From positions 310,001 to 374,000 of the forward strand of contig NZ_CP110679.1 of assembly GCF_026167525.1 (NCBI RefSeq): a DNA stretch of 64,000 nucleotides. Direction: 5' to 3'. Below are positions 1 through 9,142 of the stretch, one piece after another. The notes under the pieces were generated by a model, which was not told the DNA's origin, did no database searches, and saw only the letters and a program-made list of their open reading frames with translations. This DNA comes from Sphingomonas sp. M1-B02. Lineage in GTDB: Bacteria > Pseudomonadota > Alphaproteobacteria > Sphingomonadales > Sphingomonadaceae. Made by a program: the position numbers and the translations under genes. Every line of letters begins with the position of its first letter. Within the stretch, counting starts at the first letter, position 1.

Positions 1-1
1 C

Positions 2-3000
2 AAGAGCGTCGACGTGGTCAAGGGCTCCACCGCCGACATGACCGAAGGGTCGCTGGGCGGCACGGTCCAGATCAAGACGCGCACAGGCCTCGATTTCAAG
101 AAGCCCTATGCTTCGCTGCGCGTCGGCGCCGGCCAGAATTCGCTGGGCAAGGATTGGACGCCCGACGTCAACGGGGTGCTTGCGAGCCGCTTCTTCAATG
201 ATCGACTGGGTGTCATCGCCAGCGGCAGCTATTCGAAGCTGCAGAACAATGCCCACGGCTATGAGAATACCACGAGCAACAATCGCGGCTATTCGCGCCT
301 GTATGATTTCGACAATTCGCCCGAGAAGACCTTCGCGTTCAATCCTGCCACGGTCGGCACCGACGCTGCCGATGTTGCCATCGCCAACGCCACGGCGCCC
401 GACGGCTCCACTCTGACTCCGCGCGAACTGGTGACGCTTGCGGCCGGTGCTGCGAGCAAGGCGCAGTGCCTGACCATCTTCCCGAACGCCAGTGCCACCG
501 CTGCTACCGGCGTTCGCGCGCAGCGCATCCTGGAACAGCAGACCTGCCTCAATCAGTGGAACGATTATACGCCGTCGCTGATCCGGCATTTCTCGAATAC
601 CCAGACCGATGAACGCTATTCGTTCGACGCACGGATGGATTATCGCATCACCGACAATCTGACCTTCTTCGCCAAGGGCACGATCGCCAATCGCAAGGTC
701 CACGACCAGAACCGTAGCCGCACGCCGGTCTCGCTGTTCAACGCGAATCTGAACGGCACTTTCGTCGACACCGCGACCGGGTACCCGCGGATCCGCTCGG
801 TTTCGCCAACCGCACCGGCCGGCTACGCCCTCTTCGATCCGCAGTACGGATTCAACAATGTCGCCAATAACGCCACGCTCGGCAACGTGCTCAACGTGGT
901 GCCCGGCAGCGTCGTGGTCGACAGTGCGCATAACGTTACCCAACTCACGACGACCAACAATTCGGTGACGATCGATCAGATCGAGAACCGCATCGATACT
1001 AGCACCAAATATGCCCAGGCCGGCCTGGAGTATCGCAGCGATCGGCTCGAGATCGATCTGTGGGGCGGCTACACCAAGGCGGTCACCAGCCGCGGCGATA
1101 TGCGCACGCAGCGTTCCTACAATTATGGCGATGCGACGCTGACCTTGCAGCCGAATGGCCTGTGGGACATCGATCTCCCGGCCAATTATGACGAAACCAA
1201 CCCGAGCAATTTCGTCCAGGTCGCTCCGGCCACGACCGCACTGGCCGCCGTGGTGGCCGGGCCGAATGGTCCAGCCGTGCCTGCTTACTCGATCGCGCAG
1301 CAGCCGCTGACGACGCCGAACTTCCAGGTCCAATACACCCCGGCTCTGGGTGAAGCATCGGAGAAGATCGCGAAGTTCGACTTTGCCTACAAGACCGACG
1401 AGATTCTGCCCTTCATCACCCGGGTCAAGGTTGGCGCGATGTATCGCAACAACAGCATCAGCCGCTGGAACAATGGCGGCTACACCGCCAAGCCGGCGGT
1501 CGGTACCTTTGGTACGCCGGGCTATGTTCCTGCGGTCATCGTGCCGACGGCGATCGTCCGCGGCACGCTGCGGGCATGCCAGCCGACCGCGACCTCGTCG
1601 GCAGCAGGCGGCCTGTCGTGCAACTATGGATTCGTCCCCAGCACAAATCCCGCCAATGTTCGCTCTGGCGTCGACACGCTGACTCCGGACCAACTGCGCG
1701 AGCTTTTTACGCGCACGCTTGAGCCGGCCGACTCGGACTATTTCGGTGATCTGCCAAACCGGGGCGATCTGCCGCCGTCATGGCAGGGCATTCGGACCGA
1801 CGAGCTGTTCGCAGCGCTCGGCGCGTCGCAGTTCATGAATTTCGACTGCCTGAAGGAGTGCACGGCGAGCGACGGCAACGTTTATGCGCAGCCCGTCACG
1901 CGCGCGAACGAGACGATCAAGAACGTCTATGCCATGGCCGATTTTGAACAGCGTCTGCCGCTCGGCCTGCTGTTCAACGGCAATGTCGGCGTCCGCGGAG
2001 TCTTCACCACGGTCGAAGGCTCGGGCCTGCAGACGCTTTCGCAAGTCGCCGTGACGGCTTCGTACAACCCGGCGAACCCCAATGCGACTGCGGGGATCGT
2101 CACCACCAGCTATTCGCTGCCGGTCACCTTCGACAGCTCGACGACCGACTGGCTCCCGAGCTTCAACTTCAACCTGTGGGGCTTCAACGAGTCGTTGGTG
2201 CTTCGCCTGTATGGCGGCAAGACCATCGCGCGTCCGAACGTCAACAATCTGGTTCCTGCCGGCACCTGCGTCACCTTCGACGAGCGTCAGGCGCTCGATC
2301 CGGGCGCCGACGAATTCAACTGCTCGGGCCGCATCGGCAATCCGGGGCTGAAGCCGTTCACTGCTTGGAACTATAACGCCAGTCTCGAATGGTATCCGAA
2401 CGCGGACACCATGTTCTCGGCGGCCTATGGCAAGCTGGATGTCTCGGTCGGCAACCCGATCCAGGTGACCGAGCTGCGCCAGCCGTTCGCGGGTAGCGCC
2501 GAAGTAGATCCGGTCACCGGCGCAGCGCTGGCGGACTTCACCTTCCTCGTCCCGACCTTTGCGAACGGGCCCGGTTACAAGCGCTCGATCTGGGAATTCT
2601 CGGCAAAGACGGCGTTCACGTTCCTGCCCTGGTTCCTCAAATATACCGGTGCGGACGCCAACTTCTCGATCCTCGCCTCCGCCGCGACCAGCGGCCAGCA
2701 GGACCCCCTGACCGGCGACGTGATGCTGCCGCCCAACGAGTCCAAATATTATACCAACGCCTCGCTTTGGTATGACGACGGCAAGCTGAATCTGCGTGTC
2801 GCATATCAGAAGCGCAGCTCGCGTTTCTCGTGCATCACGCCGTGCGGCGGCAATACGACCGACATCAACTATCCGGGCGAGCAGTGGACTAACGTCCGTC
2901 TGGTCGCACCGGGCTACAACCCTGGCGTGCCGCGCTTCGAGGACGGCAGCACTTTCATCGACGTCAAGGCCTCGTACAACATCACCCGTAACTTCCAGAT

Positions 3001-3151
3001 CTATGCCGAAGGCCGCAACATGCGGCGCGAGGCGCAGACCGTGTCGACGGGCGAATATGTGCCTTTTGGCGACGGTACGCCCCGCATTCTCCGTCTGAAC
3101 TATGGCGGCCGGCGGATCATGGGGGGCGTTCGCGTCCAGTTCGGCAACTGA
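2..3151 (+). CDS. TonB-dependent receptor, 5' end outside window
   Basis: Outer-membrane, TonB-gated uptake channel of the large Xanthomonas/Caulobacter/Sphingomonas receptor type. The frame is already open at the left edge (first readable residues KSVDVVKGS), so signal peptide, TonB box and most of the plug are missing; about 1,049 residues remain. The first 30 visible residues carry the end of the plug (DVVKGSTADMTEGSLGG, then QIKTRT), a signature of this family. The rest is beta-barrel, rich in alternating aromatic residues, and ends GVRVQFGN. The barrel has long Cys-containing loops (for example around visible residues 520-550 and 610-625). The substrate cannot be read from sequence; carbohydrate is a guess from the neighbourhood. 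A GC-rich hairpin follows the stop. The family call is certain; the true start and full length are unknown. Confidence 0.95.
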   Translation, partial: KSVDVVKGSTADMTEGSLGGTVQIKTRTGLDFKKPYASLRVGAGQNSLGKDWTPDVNGVLASRFFNDRLGVIASGSYSKLQNNAHGYENTTSNNRGYSRLYDFDNSPEKTFAFNPATVGTDAADVAIANATAPDGSTLTPRELVTLAAGAASKAQCLTIFPNASATAATGVRAQRILEQQTCLNQWNDYTPSLIRHFSNTQTDERYSFDARMDYRITDNLTFFAKGTIANRKVHDQNRSRTPVSLFNANLNGTFVDTATGYPRIRSVSPTAPAGYALFDPQYGFNNVANNATLGNVLNVVPGSVVVDSAHNVTQLTTTNNSVTIDQIENRIDTSTKYAQAGLEYRSDRLEIDLWGGYTKAVTSRGDMRTQRSYNYGDATLTLQPNGLWDIDLPANYDETNPSNFVQVAPATTALAAVVAGPNGPAVPAYSIAQQPLTTPNFQVQYTPALGEASEKIAKFDFAYKTDEILPFITRVKVGAMYRNNSISRWNNGGYTAKPAVGTFGTPGYVPAVIVPTAIVRGTLRACQPTATSSAAGGLSCNYGFVPSTNPANVRSGVDTLTPDQLRELFTRTLEPADSDYFGDLPNRGDLPPSWQGIRTDELFAALGASQFMNFDCLKECTASDGNVYAQPVTRANETIKNVYAMADFEQRLPLGLLFNGNVGVRGVFTTVEGSGLQTLSQVAVTASYNPANPNATAGIVTTSYSLPVTFDSSTTDWLPSFNFNLWGFNESLVLRLYGGKTIARPNVNNLVPAGTCVTFDERQALDPGADEFNCSGRIGNPGLKPFTAWNYNASLEWYPNADTMFSAAYGKLDVSVGNPIQVTELRQPFAGSAEVDPVTGAALADFTFLVPTFANGPGYKRSIWEFSAKTAFTFLPWFLKYTGADANFSILASAATSGQQDPLTGDVMLPPNESKYYTNASLWYDDGKLNLRVAYQKRSSRFSCITPCGGNTTDINYPGEQWTNVRLVAPGYNPGVPRFEDGSTFIDVKASYNITRNFQIYAEGRNMRREAQTVSTGEYVPFGDGTPRILRLNYGGRRIMGGVRVQFGN

Positions 3152-3157
3152 GGCTAA

Positions 3158-3183
3158 GCGGGCCGCTCTGAAGGGCGGCCCGC
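3158..3183 (+). terminator. GC-rich hairpin after the TonB receptor gene
   Basis: A perfect 9-bp inverted repeat (GCGGGCCGC and GCGGCCCGC) with an 8-base loop begins 7 bases after the receptor stop codon. No T tract follows, so it could be a weak or Rho-assisted terminator or an mRNA 3'-end stabiliser. Confidence 0.45.
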
Positions 3184-3286
3184 CACCTCCGAGATTGGGA
3201 AAGCCGGGGAGCGGTGGTAGGAGCATTTGCTCGAAGCCATGCTCACCTGGCTTTTTCCGTTTCAACCGGGGGTTGGAGAGAGATTG

Positions 3287-3670
3287 ATGCGTCGGATCTG
3301 GCTGCTGACTTCAGCCCTGCTCGCGCTCGGCGCCTGCGCAGCGCCGCCGATTGCGGGCACCGCGCCGCAAGCGCAGCGCGCCTGCTTCTGGTCCTCGCAA
3401 GTCACCGGCTTCGCCGATGCCGGGCCCGACCGCGCTTTGGTGCATATCGGTACCCGCGAGACATGGGAGCTGACGCTGTCCCCCGGTTGCCCCGACGTCG
3501 ATTGGGCGATGAAACTGGGCGTTCGCGCGCGGGGCGGGGAGCGCATCTGTCCCGGGCGGCCCGCCGAATTGCTGGTTCCGAACGCCAGCGAGAGCGGCTT
3601 TCGCCGCTGCCTGGTCCGCAATGTCCGCCGGCTGTCTGCTGACGAGGCCGCCGCTGCACGGGGCATCTGA
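3287..3670 (+). CDS. Small lipoprotein, DUF6491-like
   Basis: Predicted 127-residue envelope lipoprotein of unknown role. The N-terminus is a classic lipoprotein signal: MRR, a hydrophobic stretch, then the lipobox LGAC with Cys at about residue 17. The mature part keeps pairs of cysteines (ACFW, PGCPD, RICPG, RRCLV) in the order seen in DUF6491 proteins. The ATG at 3287 is chosen over an upstream in-frame ATG at 3227 because it places the signal peptide at the N-terminus and has a GGAGAGAG ribosome-binding site just before it. The stop overlaps the next start (TGATG), so the two genes are probably cotranscribed. The DUF assignment is from memory of the Cys pattern and is moderate. Confidence 0.75.
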   Translation: MRRIWLLTSALLALGACAAPPIAGTAPQAQRACFWSSQVTGFADAGPDRALVHIGTRETWELTLSPGCPDVDWAMKLGVRARGGERICPGRPAELLVPNASESGFRRCLVRNVRRLSADEAAAARGI

Positions 3671-4461
3671 TGCCCCGGGGTCCCGAGCTCGTGACGGCGC
3701 TCGTACCTGTCTCGCTGGCAGGCGGACCCGCCGCCGCGCTTCGCCTGCTCGCTGCGCCGGCCCTGGGGGCGGTGGAGATTGCCCGTCCCCCGCTCGATGA
3801 TCTGCCCTACCGCGACTTCGTGCGGACGCTGCTGGGGCGGCAGGGGTTCAAGCTCGACTTCAATCGGATGACCCCGGACGAGGCGCTCGCCTTGGTCTCC
3901 GACCAGCTCCTCGGTCCGGGCGCGTTCCGGCAGGAACGCGGCCTGCTTGCATCCGACATCGCCGAGCTCGCGGATTTCGCGGCGGGGCTGGTGGGCGGGG
4001 TCAGGCCGTCGATTTCGGTGCGCACGCTGTTTGCCCCCGGCGACCTCGTCTGGCATCTCGATCGCCTGAGCGAGCCAAGCGCCTTCCGTCTGCTCTGGCC
4101 GCTCGGACGGCCCGGCGGCATGCGCTTCACCCCGGCGGACAATGTGGATGCGGGGATGCACCGCGCCTACATGCGCCGAGAACATCCGTTGCTGTGCCAG
4201 CTGGATGCGCGCGTGCTACGCGCCGGCGCGGACGTCGAGACCCTCTGGGCGCACCGGCCGGTCCAGCTGGAGGCGATGACGACCGGCCGCTATCCCTTCC
4301 TGCGCGATCCGGATTTGGAGGTTGCGGTCCACCCCGATGCCGCCAGCATCCACCGGGTCGAGACCGGATCGCAGCCGGGCACCTATCATCGCTCTTCCTG
4401 GGCCAATCGCCGTGCGCCGGGGTTCCAGATCGTGATCACTGCCGCGTCGGGGCCGGCATGA
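3670..4461 (+). CDS. Uncharacterised protein, possibly DUF1826-like
   Basis: Predicted 263-residue cytosolic protein without signal peptide or membrane segment. I do not recognise it firmly. The C-terminal half has a motif order (WHLDR around 128-132, FRLLWPLGRPGG around 138-149, and TYHRSSWANR followed by a hydrophobic strand near 241-260) that loosely recalls the cupin-like DUF1826 layout (HxD, then strand, then HRS). That link is weak. It overlaps the preceding lipoprotein gene by 1 base and the following aldo/keto reductase gene by 4 bases (ATGA), so the three form one translation-coupled unit. This suggests, but does not show, a shared pathway. Confidence 0.7.
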   Translation: MPRGPELVTALVPVSLAGGPAAALRLLAAPALGAVEIARPPLDDLPYRDFVRTLLGRQGFKLDFNRMTPDEALALVSDQLLGPGAFRQERGLLASDIAELADFAAGLVGGVRPSISVRTLFAPGDLVWHLDRLSEPSAFRLLWPLGRPGGMRFTPADNVDAGMHRAYMRREHPLLCQLDARVLRAGADVETLWAHRPVQLEAMTTGRYPFLRDPDLEVAVHPDAASIHRVETGSQPGTYHRSSWANRRAPGFQIVITAASGPA

Positions 4462-5420
4462 TCGCGCGCCGCGCTTTTGGCCGTACCGGCATCGAGGTGT
4501 CTTCCTGCACCTTCGGCACCGCCGCGCTGGCGGGGAGCGATCTCATGGAAGCGAAAGCGGCGCTCTCGCTGGCGTTCGAGCGCGGCGTGAATGCAGTAGA
4601 GGTTGATGCCGGCGACAGCGCGTCGATCGATCTTCTGGGCGGCATGCTCCAGCGCGAGGGCGCGCGCGATCGGATGCATGTCCTCGCGCGGCTGACCTCG
4701 CTGCTGCCGTTCGATCTGCCGTCACCGCACGTCATGGTCGGCCAAGCCTATCCTGGCCGGCAACTCCGCGCCGAGACCGAGGCGCTGCTCAGGCAGTTGG
4801 GAGTCGAGCGGCTGGGGATTGCGATGCTCCACGCCTGGTGCCCCGAATGGCTGCGCGAGGGGGACTGGATCGAGACGCTCGATCGGCTGCGGCAGGAGGG
4901 CAAGATCGCCGGCTTCGGCATCTCGCTGTTCGATCATGACGTCGATGCCGGGCTGGAGGCGGTGACCAGCGGGCTGATCGACGCCGTGGAGGTGATGTAC
5001 AATATCTTCGATCAGGGCGCGGCGGCGGCGCTCTTTCCACTGTGCCAGCGGCACGGCGTCGCGGTGATCGCGCGCGCGCCGCTATATTATGGCGCGCTGG
5101 CCGGGGCCAACCTCGCGCGAGGCGACTGGCGGGCGGGCTATTTCTACGACGCGCATCGCAAAGAGACCGAGGCGCGGGCAGGGCGCATCGCGGAGCCAGG
5201 AGAGGCGATATCGGATCTGGCGCTGCGATTTGCCCAGTCGCATCCTGCGGTATCGACTGTGGCGGTGGGGATGCGGACGCGTGCGCAGGTCGAGGCCAAT
5301 CTGCGCGCGTTCGAACAGGGTCCGCTGGATCCGGAGCAGCAGGGCTCGATGGCAAAGCATGCCTGGCTGTGCCTAAGCCCCCACCGCGCTGGGTCCAGCG
5401 CGGTGGGGAGAACATCCTAG
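4458..5420 (+). CDS. Aldo/keto reductase family protein
   Basis: Predicted 320-residue NAD(P)H-dependent oxidoreductase with an aldo/keto reductase TIM barrel. It starts RRAFGRTGIEVSSCTFGTAA, the usual N-terminal strand of the family, and contains DRLRQEGKIAGFGIS, the conserved barrel strand before the cofactor loop. The canonical catalytic Asp-Tyr-Lys-His tetrad is not obvious: GVNAVEVDAGDS stands where DTA-x-x-Y normally does, so activity on ordinary carbonyls is uncertain. The start at 4458 overlaps the upstream stop (ATGA); the frame runs further upstream but without family-like sequence. The last codons run through a perfect 14-bp hairpin, and its stop lies in a CTAG shared with the convergent btuB stop. 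GC content and codon use match the neighbours. Confidence 0.85.
   Translation: MIARRAFGRTGIEVSSCTFGTAALAGSDLMEAKAALSLAFERGVNAVEVDAGDSASIDLLGGMLQREGARDRMHVLARLTSLLPFDLPSPHVMVGQAYPGRQLRAETEALLRQLGVERLGIAMLHAWCPEWLREGDWIETLDRLRQEGKIAGFGISLFDHDVDAGLEAVTSGLIDAVEVMYNIFDQGAAAALFPLCQRHGVAVIARAPLYYGALAGANLARGDWRAGYFYDAHRKETEARAGRIAEPGEAISDLALRFAQSHPAVSTVAVGMRTRAQVEANLRAFEQGPLDPEQQGSMAKHAWLCLSPHRAGSSAVGRTS
5379..5408. terminator. Perfect 14-bp hairpin, probable bidirectional terminator
   Basis: CCCCACCGCGCTGG and its exact reverse complement are separated by only GT. The hairpin lies between convergent genes, but inside the last codons of the aldo/keto reductase and just past the btuB stop. No long T run follows on either side. 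Its position and perfection suggest termination or 3'-end protection for both transcripts. Confidence 0.6.
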
Positions 5421-7339
5421 AAGGCGACTCGCACGCCGCCAAAGGCGCCGCGGCCCTGAGTGGCGAAGCTGAACACCTCCTCATAGCGCTCGTCGAAAAG
5501 ATTCTCGACGCGGCCGAACAGCGAGACCTTGTCGCTGATCTTGTAGTCCGCGTTGAAATTGACCAGCACGAACTCCTGCAGCGAAACGACCGGCGAGCTC
5601 GCATAGGTCGGATCGGTGAAGGTGATGTCGGTCATCCGGCCGTTGTAGCGGACGGTGAGCGTGCCAGCGAAACGCTCGTCCTTGCTAAGCACAGTCGCGT
5701 TGAAGCTTCCCAAATGCTTGGGCCGGCGGACTTCCTCGGCACCATTCTCCTCGGCGTCGAGATAGGTGTAGGTCGCGTCGAGGCGAAGCTGCGGGATCGG
5801 TCGCGCGCTGACGAAGATTTCGACGCCGTGCTGCCTGGAATCGGTCGTGCGGTTGCCCGGGGTCGCGACGAAGATGGGGGCGGGATAGGTCGTGTAGATC
5901 TCGTCCTTCAGCGTCGAATCGAAATAGGTCGCGCCGATCGTCGCGCGGCCCTCGCCGAAGCTCTGCTCGATCCCGGCCTCCCAGCCTTCGGACTTCTCTG
6001 GCTTCAGGTTCGGATTGCCGATGTAGCGTCCGTCCGAATAGCCGTAGAGTTCGAAATAGCCCGGGTTCTTGACGCCGGTGCCATAGGCTGCGCGGATCCG
6101 CGTGTCGGTCGGGAGGCGATAGCTTCCCTGGACGCGCCAGGTCGTGGGATCGCCGAAGCGGTTGTTGTCGTCGTGCCGCACCGAGCCGCCGAGCGACAGC
6201 CGATCGGCCACCGTCAGCTCATATTGACCGACCAGCCCGAGATTGTCGGTATCGCGCTTGCCCTGGAACGCGAAGGGGGAGGGGGTGATGTTCCGGAAGC
6301 TTTCGCGTTCCAGATCCACCGCGCCGGTGATCCGATGGACGACGCTACCGGTGCCGAAGCGGAAACTCGAGACGAAGGAGGCCTTGTAGCGCTGACCCTT
6401 GTCGCCGCTGTCTAGGCCAGCCTGATTGTATCCTTTCCGGGTCGTGTCGGCGAACTGCGCTGAGAGGGCGTTGGTCCAGCGACCGTCGAGTGCCGTCAGT
6501 TCGGCGCTGACGAGGCCGTAGAAAGCGCGGTTGTTGAAGCGCACGCCGGGGCTGTCGACGATCGTGCCGAAGCGGGGGCTGGCCGGGTTTAGCTCGCTAT
6601 TGTTCGAATCGGCGTCGAGCTGGCTGTAGCGGCCGACTGCGCTCAGCTTGAGGTTGGGCGAAGGCATCCAATTGAGCTTGGCGGTGCCGGTCACCGACTC
6701 CGACCCGAGGTTGCGGGCGCCGCCGCGGGCATTGGGGGTGCCGTCGCTATGATAGAAGGACCCCGACACGGCGTAATCGAACGTGTCGGATGCACCGGCC
6801 GCCCGCGCGTTGCCGTTATAGGTGCCGAACGAGCCGCCCTCGGCGCGCGCGCTGAGCCCCGGAGCTTCGGCCCCGGAGAGCGTGATGTAATTGATTACCC
6901 CGCCGATCGCGTCCGATCCGTAAAGCGAGGATTGCTGGCCGCGCAACACTTCGATCCGTGCTGCAGGATCGGCCAGCAAGGTGCTGAAATCGAACTCGCC
7001 GACATAAGGGTCGGCGGCTTCGATGCCGTCGATCAGCACCAGCACCTGATTGCCCTCGGCGCCGCGGATGCGGACCTGGCCCTGGCCGGCAATGCTGTTC
7101 ACCGCGACGCCGGGCACGTCGCGCAATATGTCGGAAACCCGGCGCGTCTGGCGCCGGTCGAGTGCTTCGGCATCGAGCACCGTCACCGATGCGCCGATCT
7201 GGTCCGCCCGCACGGCGTCGCCGGAGCGCGAAGCAGTGACGAGGATGGCGTCGCCAGGATTGGTCTGGTCTTGGTCGGCTTGCGCTAGAGCGGGCGAGGC
7301 CGCGGCAAGCGCGAGCATCGAAATCATGGTCTTCTTCAT
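5417..7339 (-). CDS. btuB: Vitamin B12 TonB-dependent receptor BtuB
   Basis: Outer-membrane cobalamin transporter, about 640 residues, energised by TonB. It has a signal peptide (MKKTMISMLALAAASPALAQ), a TonB-box-like ILVTASR near residue 30, a plug with VLIDGIEAADP and IEVLRGQQSSLYGSDAIGGVINY, and a barrel ending GGVRVAF with the terminal Phe of outer-membrane proteins. The size matches BtuB (about 600-650), much smaller than the roughly 1,000-residue sphingomonad sugar receptors. Start 7339 is chosen because the signal peptide begins there; the frame is open upstream through non-coding leader. The substrate call rests mainly on the cobalamin riboswitch in the 5' leader. It is convergent with the aldo/keto reductase; the two stops share CTAG. 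Confidence 0.95.
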   Translation of the reverse strand: MKKTMISMLALAAASPALAQADQDQTNPGDAILVTASRSGDAVRADQIGASVTVLDAEALDRRQTRRVSDILRDVPGVAVNSIAGQGQVRIRGAEGNQVLVLIDGIEAADPYVGEFDFSTLLADPAARIEVLRGQQSSLYGSDAIGGVINYITLSGAEAPGLSARAEGGSFGTYNGNARAAGASDTFDYAVSGSFYHSDGTPNARGGARNLGSESVTGTAKLNWMPSPNLKLSAVGRYSQLDADSNNSELNPASPRFGTIVDSPGVRFNNRAFYGLVSAELTALDGRWTNALSAQFADTTRKGYNQAGLDSGDKGQRYKASFVSSFRFGTGSVVHRITGAVDLERESFRNITPSPFAFQGKRDTDNLGLVGQYELTVADRLSLGGSVRHDDNNRFGDPTTWRVQGSYRLPTDTRIRAAYGTGVKNPGYFELYGYSDGRYIGNPNLKPEKSEGWEAGIEQSFGEGRATIGATYFDSTLKDEIYTTYPAPIFVATPGNRTTDSRQHGVEIFVSARPIPQLRLDATYTYLDAEENGAEEVRRPKHLGSFNATVLSKDERFAGTLTVRYNGRMTDITFTDPTYASSPVVSLQEFVLVNFNADYKISDKVSLFGRVENLFDERYEEVFSFATQGRGAFGGVRVAF

Positions 7340-7534
7340 CAGGGATATCCCCGGCGTCATGAGCAACGTCGGCGGGGCGTGCCGTTCGCGAACGAACGGT
7401 CGGTGCGCGCCAGCGGGCGGACGCCTTTCGCGCCCGGCAACGTGCACCGATGCGGACCCGCCGCATGGGTTCGTCGCTCAGACGGAGTACCGTGCCTTGG
7501 CCTATCCCTGGACCATGGCAAGAGCGACCGGTGC

Positions 7535-7742
7535 GCTGGCAGGTCTCCTGGCTCGCGGGTCATAGCTTGATGCACGCCTTCCCAGGCCCTCGCTTGCGCT
7601 AAGGCCCAGTGGCTGCTCCCCCCGAGGAGGGCGCATGTGCATCGCGCTCGCCGCTTACAGTTGCAGGGACAGCCGCGGAGTTGGACGCCCGGGGGCACCC
7701 GCACCGCATTCCCTTTCAAGCCCCTTGCGGGGCACCGGCGCG
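7535..7742 (-). promoter_or_regulatory. Cobalamin (AdoCbl) riboswitch of btuB
   Basis: Read on the minus strand, the leader has the conserved blocks of the cobalamin riboswitch in order: GGTGCCCC, AAAGGGAAT-CGGTG, GGGTGCC, GCGGCTGTCCCTGCAACTGTAA, the B12-box region GCCACTGGGC, GGGAAGGCG, then ATGACCCGCGAGCCAGGAGACCTGCC. The last block matches the near-invariant GCCAGGAGACCTGCC. About 200 bases separate it from the btuB start, enough for an expression platform hiding the ribosome-binding site. High cobalamin should turn btuB off. Confidence 0.95.
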
Positions 7743-7832
7743 ATCATGAGAGAAGGGGTCGCCCCCGATCCTCAGGCGCGGGCAATAGGGAAATTTTCCG
7801 CTCAGGCAAGGGGGCCGGGCGCTGCCCGCGGT

Positions 7833-9023
7833 CTACGACGGGTTACGGCGCGCCTCCAGGACATCGGCCAGGCTCGTCCATTTCGCCGCGCCGGCGCTGT
7901 TCGCGATCATCGCCTCGACGAATGTCATTGTTCGCAGGCCATCGGCGATGCCCGGAAACCAGTCGACCGTGTCCCAGGCCGGCGGGCGCGTTTGGCCCGC
8001 GCGCAGGGCGTGGCCGAAGCTCCGGTAGAGGTTCGCGAACGCCTCGATATAGCCTTCTGGATGGCCCGCGGGGGTGCGCAGCCGGGCCGTAGTCGATGCC
8101 TCGAGGCCGGGGCCGCCCGCGCGGATTATCTCGGCCGGCCGGTCGAGCCAGCGGATCGTCAGCGTATTGGGCTCCATCTGCGACCAGTCGAGTCCGCCTT
8201 TCTCGCCATGAATGCGCAGGCGCAGGCCATTTTCGTCGCCCGCGGCGATCTGGCTCGCCTTGAGCACGCCGCGCGCGCCATTTTCGAACTGGAGCAGCGC
8301 GGCAATGTCGTCGTCGAGCCGGCGGCCGGGTACGTGCGTGGTGAGGTCGGCGCTGAGCTGCTCCACCGTTAGCCCCGAGACATGCTCGGTGAGCTGGAAG
8401 GCGTGAGTGCCGATATCGCCCAGGCAACCGCCCAGCCCGGCACGCGCCGGATCGGTACGCCACTCGGCCTGCTTGTTACCTTCGCGGTCGAGGGGACCGC
8501 TGAGCCAGCCTTGCGAATATTCGACCTGGACCAGCCGGATCTTGCCCAGATCGCCGCGCGCGACCCGGGCCCGCGCCTCCTCGACGAGCGGAAAGCCGCT
8601 ATAGGTGAAGGTCAGGCCATAGAGTTTCCCGCTGCGCTGGACGGCCGCCTCGATGGCGAGCGCCTCCGCGAGGTCGAGCGCCATCGGCTTTTCGGACATG
8701 ACGTGGAAGCCGGCATCCAGCGCGGCGATCGCGGCGGGGGCGTGGAGGTGGTTCGGGGTGACGATCGCCAATACCTCCATCCGCTCCTCCGCGGGCAAGG
8801 CGGATTCGCCGGCGAGCAGGGCGTCGAGTGTCGGATAGCTGCGCCCCGGGGCCAGGCCAAGCGCATCGGCGCTGCGCCGTCCGCGCTGGGCATCGCTGCT
8901 GAAAGCGCCGCAGACCAGGGCATAATCGCCGTCAAGCGCCGCGGCCATGCGATGCACTGCGCCGATGAAGGCACCTTCGCCGCCGCCGACCATGCCGTAC
9001 CGGATCTTCGGCATAATGCGCAT
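7833..9023 (-). CDS. Gfo/Idh/MocA family oxidoreductase
   Basis: NAD(P)-dependent sugar oxidoreductase of about 396 residues, apparently cytosolic (no signal peptide). The N-terminal Rossmann fold shows [13 protein letters not shown]; the catalytic-lysine motif is [12 protein letters not shown]; the C-terminal domain has [14 protein letters not shown], whose Asp and His belong to the active site. The ATG at 9023 is chosen over the longer frame because GGAGGAGAGG precedes it at good spacing. It is divergent from the cytochrome c gene of the sugar-oxidation operon and shares a 119-bp regulatory region with it. In 3-keto-glycoside and C-glycoside pathways such enzymes oxidise the sugar C3 hydroxyl or reduce the released 3-keto-sugar. 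The direction here is inference. Confidence 0.92.
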   Translation of the reverse strand: MRIMPKIRYGMVGGGEGAFIGAVHRMAAALDGDYALVCGAFSSDAQRGRRSADALGLAPGRSYPTLDALLAGESALPAEERMEVLAIVTPNHLHAPAAIAALDAGFHVMSEKPMALDLAEALAIEAAVQRSGKLYGLTFTYSGFPLVEEARARVARGDLGKIRLVQVEYSQGWLSGPLDREGNKQAEWRTDPARAGLGGCLGDIGTHAFQLTEHVSGLTVEQLSADLTTHVPGRRLDDDIAALLQFENGARGVLKASQIAAGDENGLRLRIHGEKGGLDWSQMEPNTLTIRWLDRPAEIIRAGGPGLEASTTARLRTPAGHPEGYIEAFANLYRSFGHALRAGQTRPPAWDTVDWFPGIADGLRTMTFVEAMIANSAGAAKWTSLADVLEARRNPS

Positions 9024-9108
9024 GTCTTGCCTCTCCTCCATAATTGCGTTCGAGCCGCCCGCGCGGGGTTGCGCCCGGCGCTACCTATCGGCAAGATGCT
9101 GTCAACGA

Positions 9109-9128
9109 TGTCAACCAAAGGGTTGGCA
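9109..9128. promoter_or_regulatory. Candidate operator between divergent sugar-oxidation genes
   Basis: TGTCAACC-AAAG-GGTTGGCA is a 20-bp dyad with 7 of 8 arm positions complementary. It sits in the 119-bp gap between the oxidoreductase (minus) and cytochrome c (plus) genes, 15 bases before the cytochrome c start. A second TGTCAAC lies 9 bp upstream as a direct repeat (9100-9106). No regulator gene is visible in the cluster. Confidence 0.4.
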
Positions 9129-9142
9129 CGCCGGAGAGGTTT

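Noticed and set aside
1778..3265. 495-codon open frame antisense to the first TonB receptor
   Set aside because: Low-complexity Arg/Ala/Val composition typical of the reverse strand of a GC-rich gene; no domains, and the plus strand is an unmistakable receptor.
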